Shown: in pieces, positions 13,339-14,512 of the stretch
How the letters are laid out: the number at the start of each line of letters is the position of its first letter
How positions within the stretch are numbered: position 1 is the stretch's first letter
Made by a program: the position numbers and the translations under genes
Origin: an uncultured Leptotrichia sp.
GTDB lineage: Bacteria; Fusobacteriota; Fusobacteriia; Fusobacteriales; Leptotrichiaceae
NCBI GenBank assembly: GCA_938017765.1
Contig: CALIJH010000113.1
Span: forward strand, 1 to 14,512
DNA: 14,512 bases
Direction of reading: 5' to 3'
Notes under the pieces: model-generated
Database searches by the model: none
Seen by the model: the letters and a program-made list of their open reading frames with translations, nothing else
What the model was told of the DNA's origin: nothing

Positions 13339-14235
13339 CTATCTGTCATTGGATGCTGCTATCATTCTTATTGTATGTCTTACTCCTCTTATAGCTATGG
13401 AAAGTTCCATTATATTTTCAAAATTAGCTACTCCTGAATATCCTGCATCTCCTATGTGTTGAATATCTACTCCTGCAATTTTATTCATAATAGCTATTTC
13501 CCTTATAGTTTCCTTTGTTGAGCTTTCCTGACTTGTACCTATCGCAGACATGGAAAGGGCACCTTTTTCCTTAATATATCTCACGGCTTCTATCATTTCA
13601 TTTTGAGTAAATCCAGGTACAGTTCCTACAGCAGGCATCATTATAACGTCTGCACCGCTTTTTATAAACTGTTTCACAACATCCAAATTTACGACAGGTT
13701 CATTTACTCCGGCAGCGTGCATTTTCCCTGCTATTACCATTCCATTAAAATGTTTTTTAGCCTGTTTTATTCCCTCGACGATTTGTTTGTTTGATACTCC
13801 CGTTCCCGGATTTCCTGTAAGACAAACAAAATCAAATCCCATTTCAGATATTTTTTTCAGTGTTGCTTCGGAACATATTCTACCCTCCGGAATGATTTCT
13901 ATATCTTCCATCATTTCAGCATTCAGGTCTACAGGTTCCAAATTAAGTCCTACAGGTCTCCCTGTCAATTTTTTTAATAATTTTATCGGCTCATCAGTTT
14001 CAGGCAGAGCAGCTATATCAGGATTGTATACATCCAATCCATTGAGTAATATAAGGTCTGCTCCAAAGGCTCTTGCCAGCTCGCTGTTTGTAACATCTCC
14101 TGTAACTGTTCTTCTATTTGCTACATTTTCAGATAAAACTGTTCTTCCTTCACTCGCTTTAATGGCATTTTTCAAGTCCTGCCCCGACATTTTTCTAAAA
14201 TCACTTGTAAAACAGTTAAGTAATCTTTTTGACAT
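13339..14235 (-). CDS. DUF7916/BtpA-SgcQ-like TIM-barrel protein
   Basis: The 298-residue soluble protein has the alternating strand-helix pattern of a TIM barrel and resembles the family often mislabelled as a haloacid dehalogenase-like hydrolase or PEP phosphonomutase. Conserved-looking blocks are LSENVANR (34-41), LTGNPGTGVSN (139-149), IAGKMHAAG (168-176), MMPAVGTVPGF (199-209), SAIGTSQESS (230-239) and HIGDAGYSG (260-268). The last two resemble phosphate-gripping loops. Members are often beside lactose/cellobiose-type PTS genes, as SgcQ is in the E. coli sgc operon, so it may act on the phosphorylated product of transport. The reaction is unknown. The ATG at 14235 follows AAGGAG and it ends in TAG. 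It is the first gene after the promoter at 14295-14323, with EIIB 145 bases on. Confidence 0.72.
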   Translation of the reverse strand: MSKRLLNCFTSDFRKMSGQDLKNAIKASEGRTVLSENVANRRTVTGDVTNSELARAFGADLILLNGLDVYNPDIAALPETDEPIKLLKKLTGRPVGLNLEPVDLNAEMMEDIEIIPEGRICSEATLKKISEMGFDFVCLTGNPGTGVSNKQIVEGIKQAKKHFNGMVIAGKMHAAGVNEPVVNLDVVKQFIKSGADVIMMPAVGTVPGFTQNEMIEAVRYIKEKGALSMSAIGTSQESSTKETIREIAIMNKIAGVDIQHIGDAGYSGVANFENIMELSIAIRGVRHTIRMIAASNDR

Positions 14236-14253
14236 TATTTTCTCCTTTCATAT

Positions 14254-14261
14254 GTGTACAC
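14254..14261. promoter_or_regulatory. Palindrome GTGTACAC in the leader of the TIM-barrel gene
   Basis: An 8-base perfect palindrome lies between the predicted start (about 14288) and the ribosome site of the gene starting at 14235. Its position suits a downstream operator. It is short and could be chance. Confidence 0.3.
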
Positions 14262-14294
14262 TGTTATTTTAATTTACTCCATTTTCATATTACT

Positions 14295-14323
14295 TTTATA
14301 CCTCACGTTTTTTATTTTGTCAA
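14295..14323 (-). promoter_or_regulatory. Promoter of the PTS/TIM-barrel operon
   Basis: On the minus strand a perfect -35 TTGACA (14323-14318), a 17-base spacer and TATAAA (14300-14295), five of six for the -10. The start near 14288 gives a leader of about 53 bases. With no equally good promoter further down, it may drive all six genes to the dipeptidase. Confidence 0.75.
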
Positions 14324-14378
14324 AAATTATTTTTTTAATCATTAATTTATTTTTTTATAATTAATAATTTTTTATCCC

Positions 14379-14407
14379 TTGATTTTTTCTAATATTTACA
14401 GTATAAT
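14379..14407 (+). promoter_or_regulatory. Divergent rightward promoter
   Basis: TTGATT at 14379-14384, a 17-base spacer and a perfect TATAAT at 14402-14407. The predicted start is near 14414. No start codon with a ribosome site follows within the window, so the gene begins beyond 14512. Confidence 0.55.
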
Positions 14408-14416
14408 TATAAATAA

Positions 14417-14441
14417 ACGAAAGAAATTATATTTTTTTCGT
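14417..14441. repeat. Hairpin at the start of the rightward transcript
   Basis: ACGAAAGAAA (14417-14426) pairs with TTTTTTTCGT (14432-14441) over a 5-base loop, with one G-U pair in the plus-strand RNA. ACGAAA recurs at 14489-14494 and TTTCG closes the window at 14508-14512. It may be a terminator for a gene beyond the window, a leader structure, or a set of regulator half-sites. Confidence 0.4.
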
Positions 14442-14512
14442 GTATATTTTTTTAGTTAATATATCTTAAAATTATATATAAAAATTTAACGAAACGTATA
14501 AATATTTTTTCG

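Noticed and set aside
13333..13361. Promoter for EIIB using TATAAT at 13338-13333
   Set aside because: The only candidate -35 at correct spacing matches about two of six bases and no extended -10 is present, so it was not listed as a feature.

Overview
The window is AT-rich, with strong AGGAG-type ribosome sites and AT-rich intergenic DNA. Gene content (lactose/cellobiose-type PTS, GrdB-related protein, DUF438 protein, PduO-type adenosyltransferase) suits a fermentative anaerobe. A member of the Fusobacteriota such as Leptotrichia is my best guess from overall feel; no marker gene proves it. No CRISPR array, transposase, prophage gene or replication origin was seen.

Left block (1-2860, minus strand). 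A probable four-gene operon reads leftwards: chorismate mutase, an RsuA-type 16S rRNA pseudouridine synthase, shikimate dehydrogenase (aroE) and dTDP-4-dehydrorhamnose 3,5-epimerase (rfbC). Two genes are aromatic/shikimate, one modifies the ribosome and one makes dTDP-rhamnose. Gaps are 13-37 bases and the only clear promoter lies before chorismate mutase. Downstream of rfbC is a compact set of overlapping inverted repeats. A class I glutamine amidotransferase-like hydrolase is transcribed divergently and ends at a strong, probably bidirectional, terminator.

Middle block (3762-8388). A large multidomain sensor-like protein (DUF438, hemerythrin-like, PAS, two DUF1858-like repeats) precedes a PduO-type cobalamin adenosyltransferase. 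Next comes a textbook HxlR-type arrangement: a small regulator with one N-terminal cysteine, divergent from an NADH-flavin reductase-like gene and a flavodoxin-fold NAD(P)H oxidoreductase. This resembles the quinone/electrophile-stress cassettes of other bacteria. Two genes here start at different codons from the longest open frame (the HxlR gene does; others are noted in their entries).

Right block (8553-14512, all minus strand). Six co-oriented genes run leftwards from a good sigma-70-type promoter near 14290: a DUF7916/BtpA-like TIM-barrel protein, PTS EIIB, PTS EIIC, a short GrdB-related protein, a glycosylasparaginase-type Ntn hydrolase and an M20 dipeptidase. They are followed by tRNA-Cys, which has its own promoter and terminator. 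My reading is a cassette that imports and takes apart a glycosylated amino acid or small glycopeptide. A hairpin between EIIC and the GrdB-like gene could split expression, because its first arm can also pair with that gene's ribosome-binding site. A rightward promoter near 14400 suggests a divergent gene, perhaps the regulator, just outside the window.
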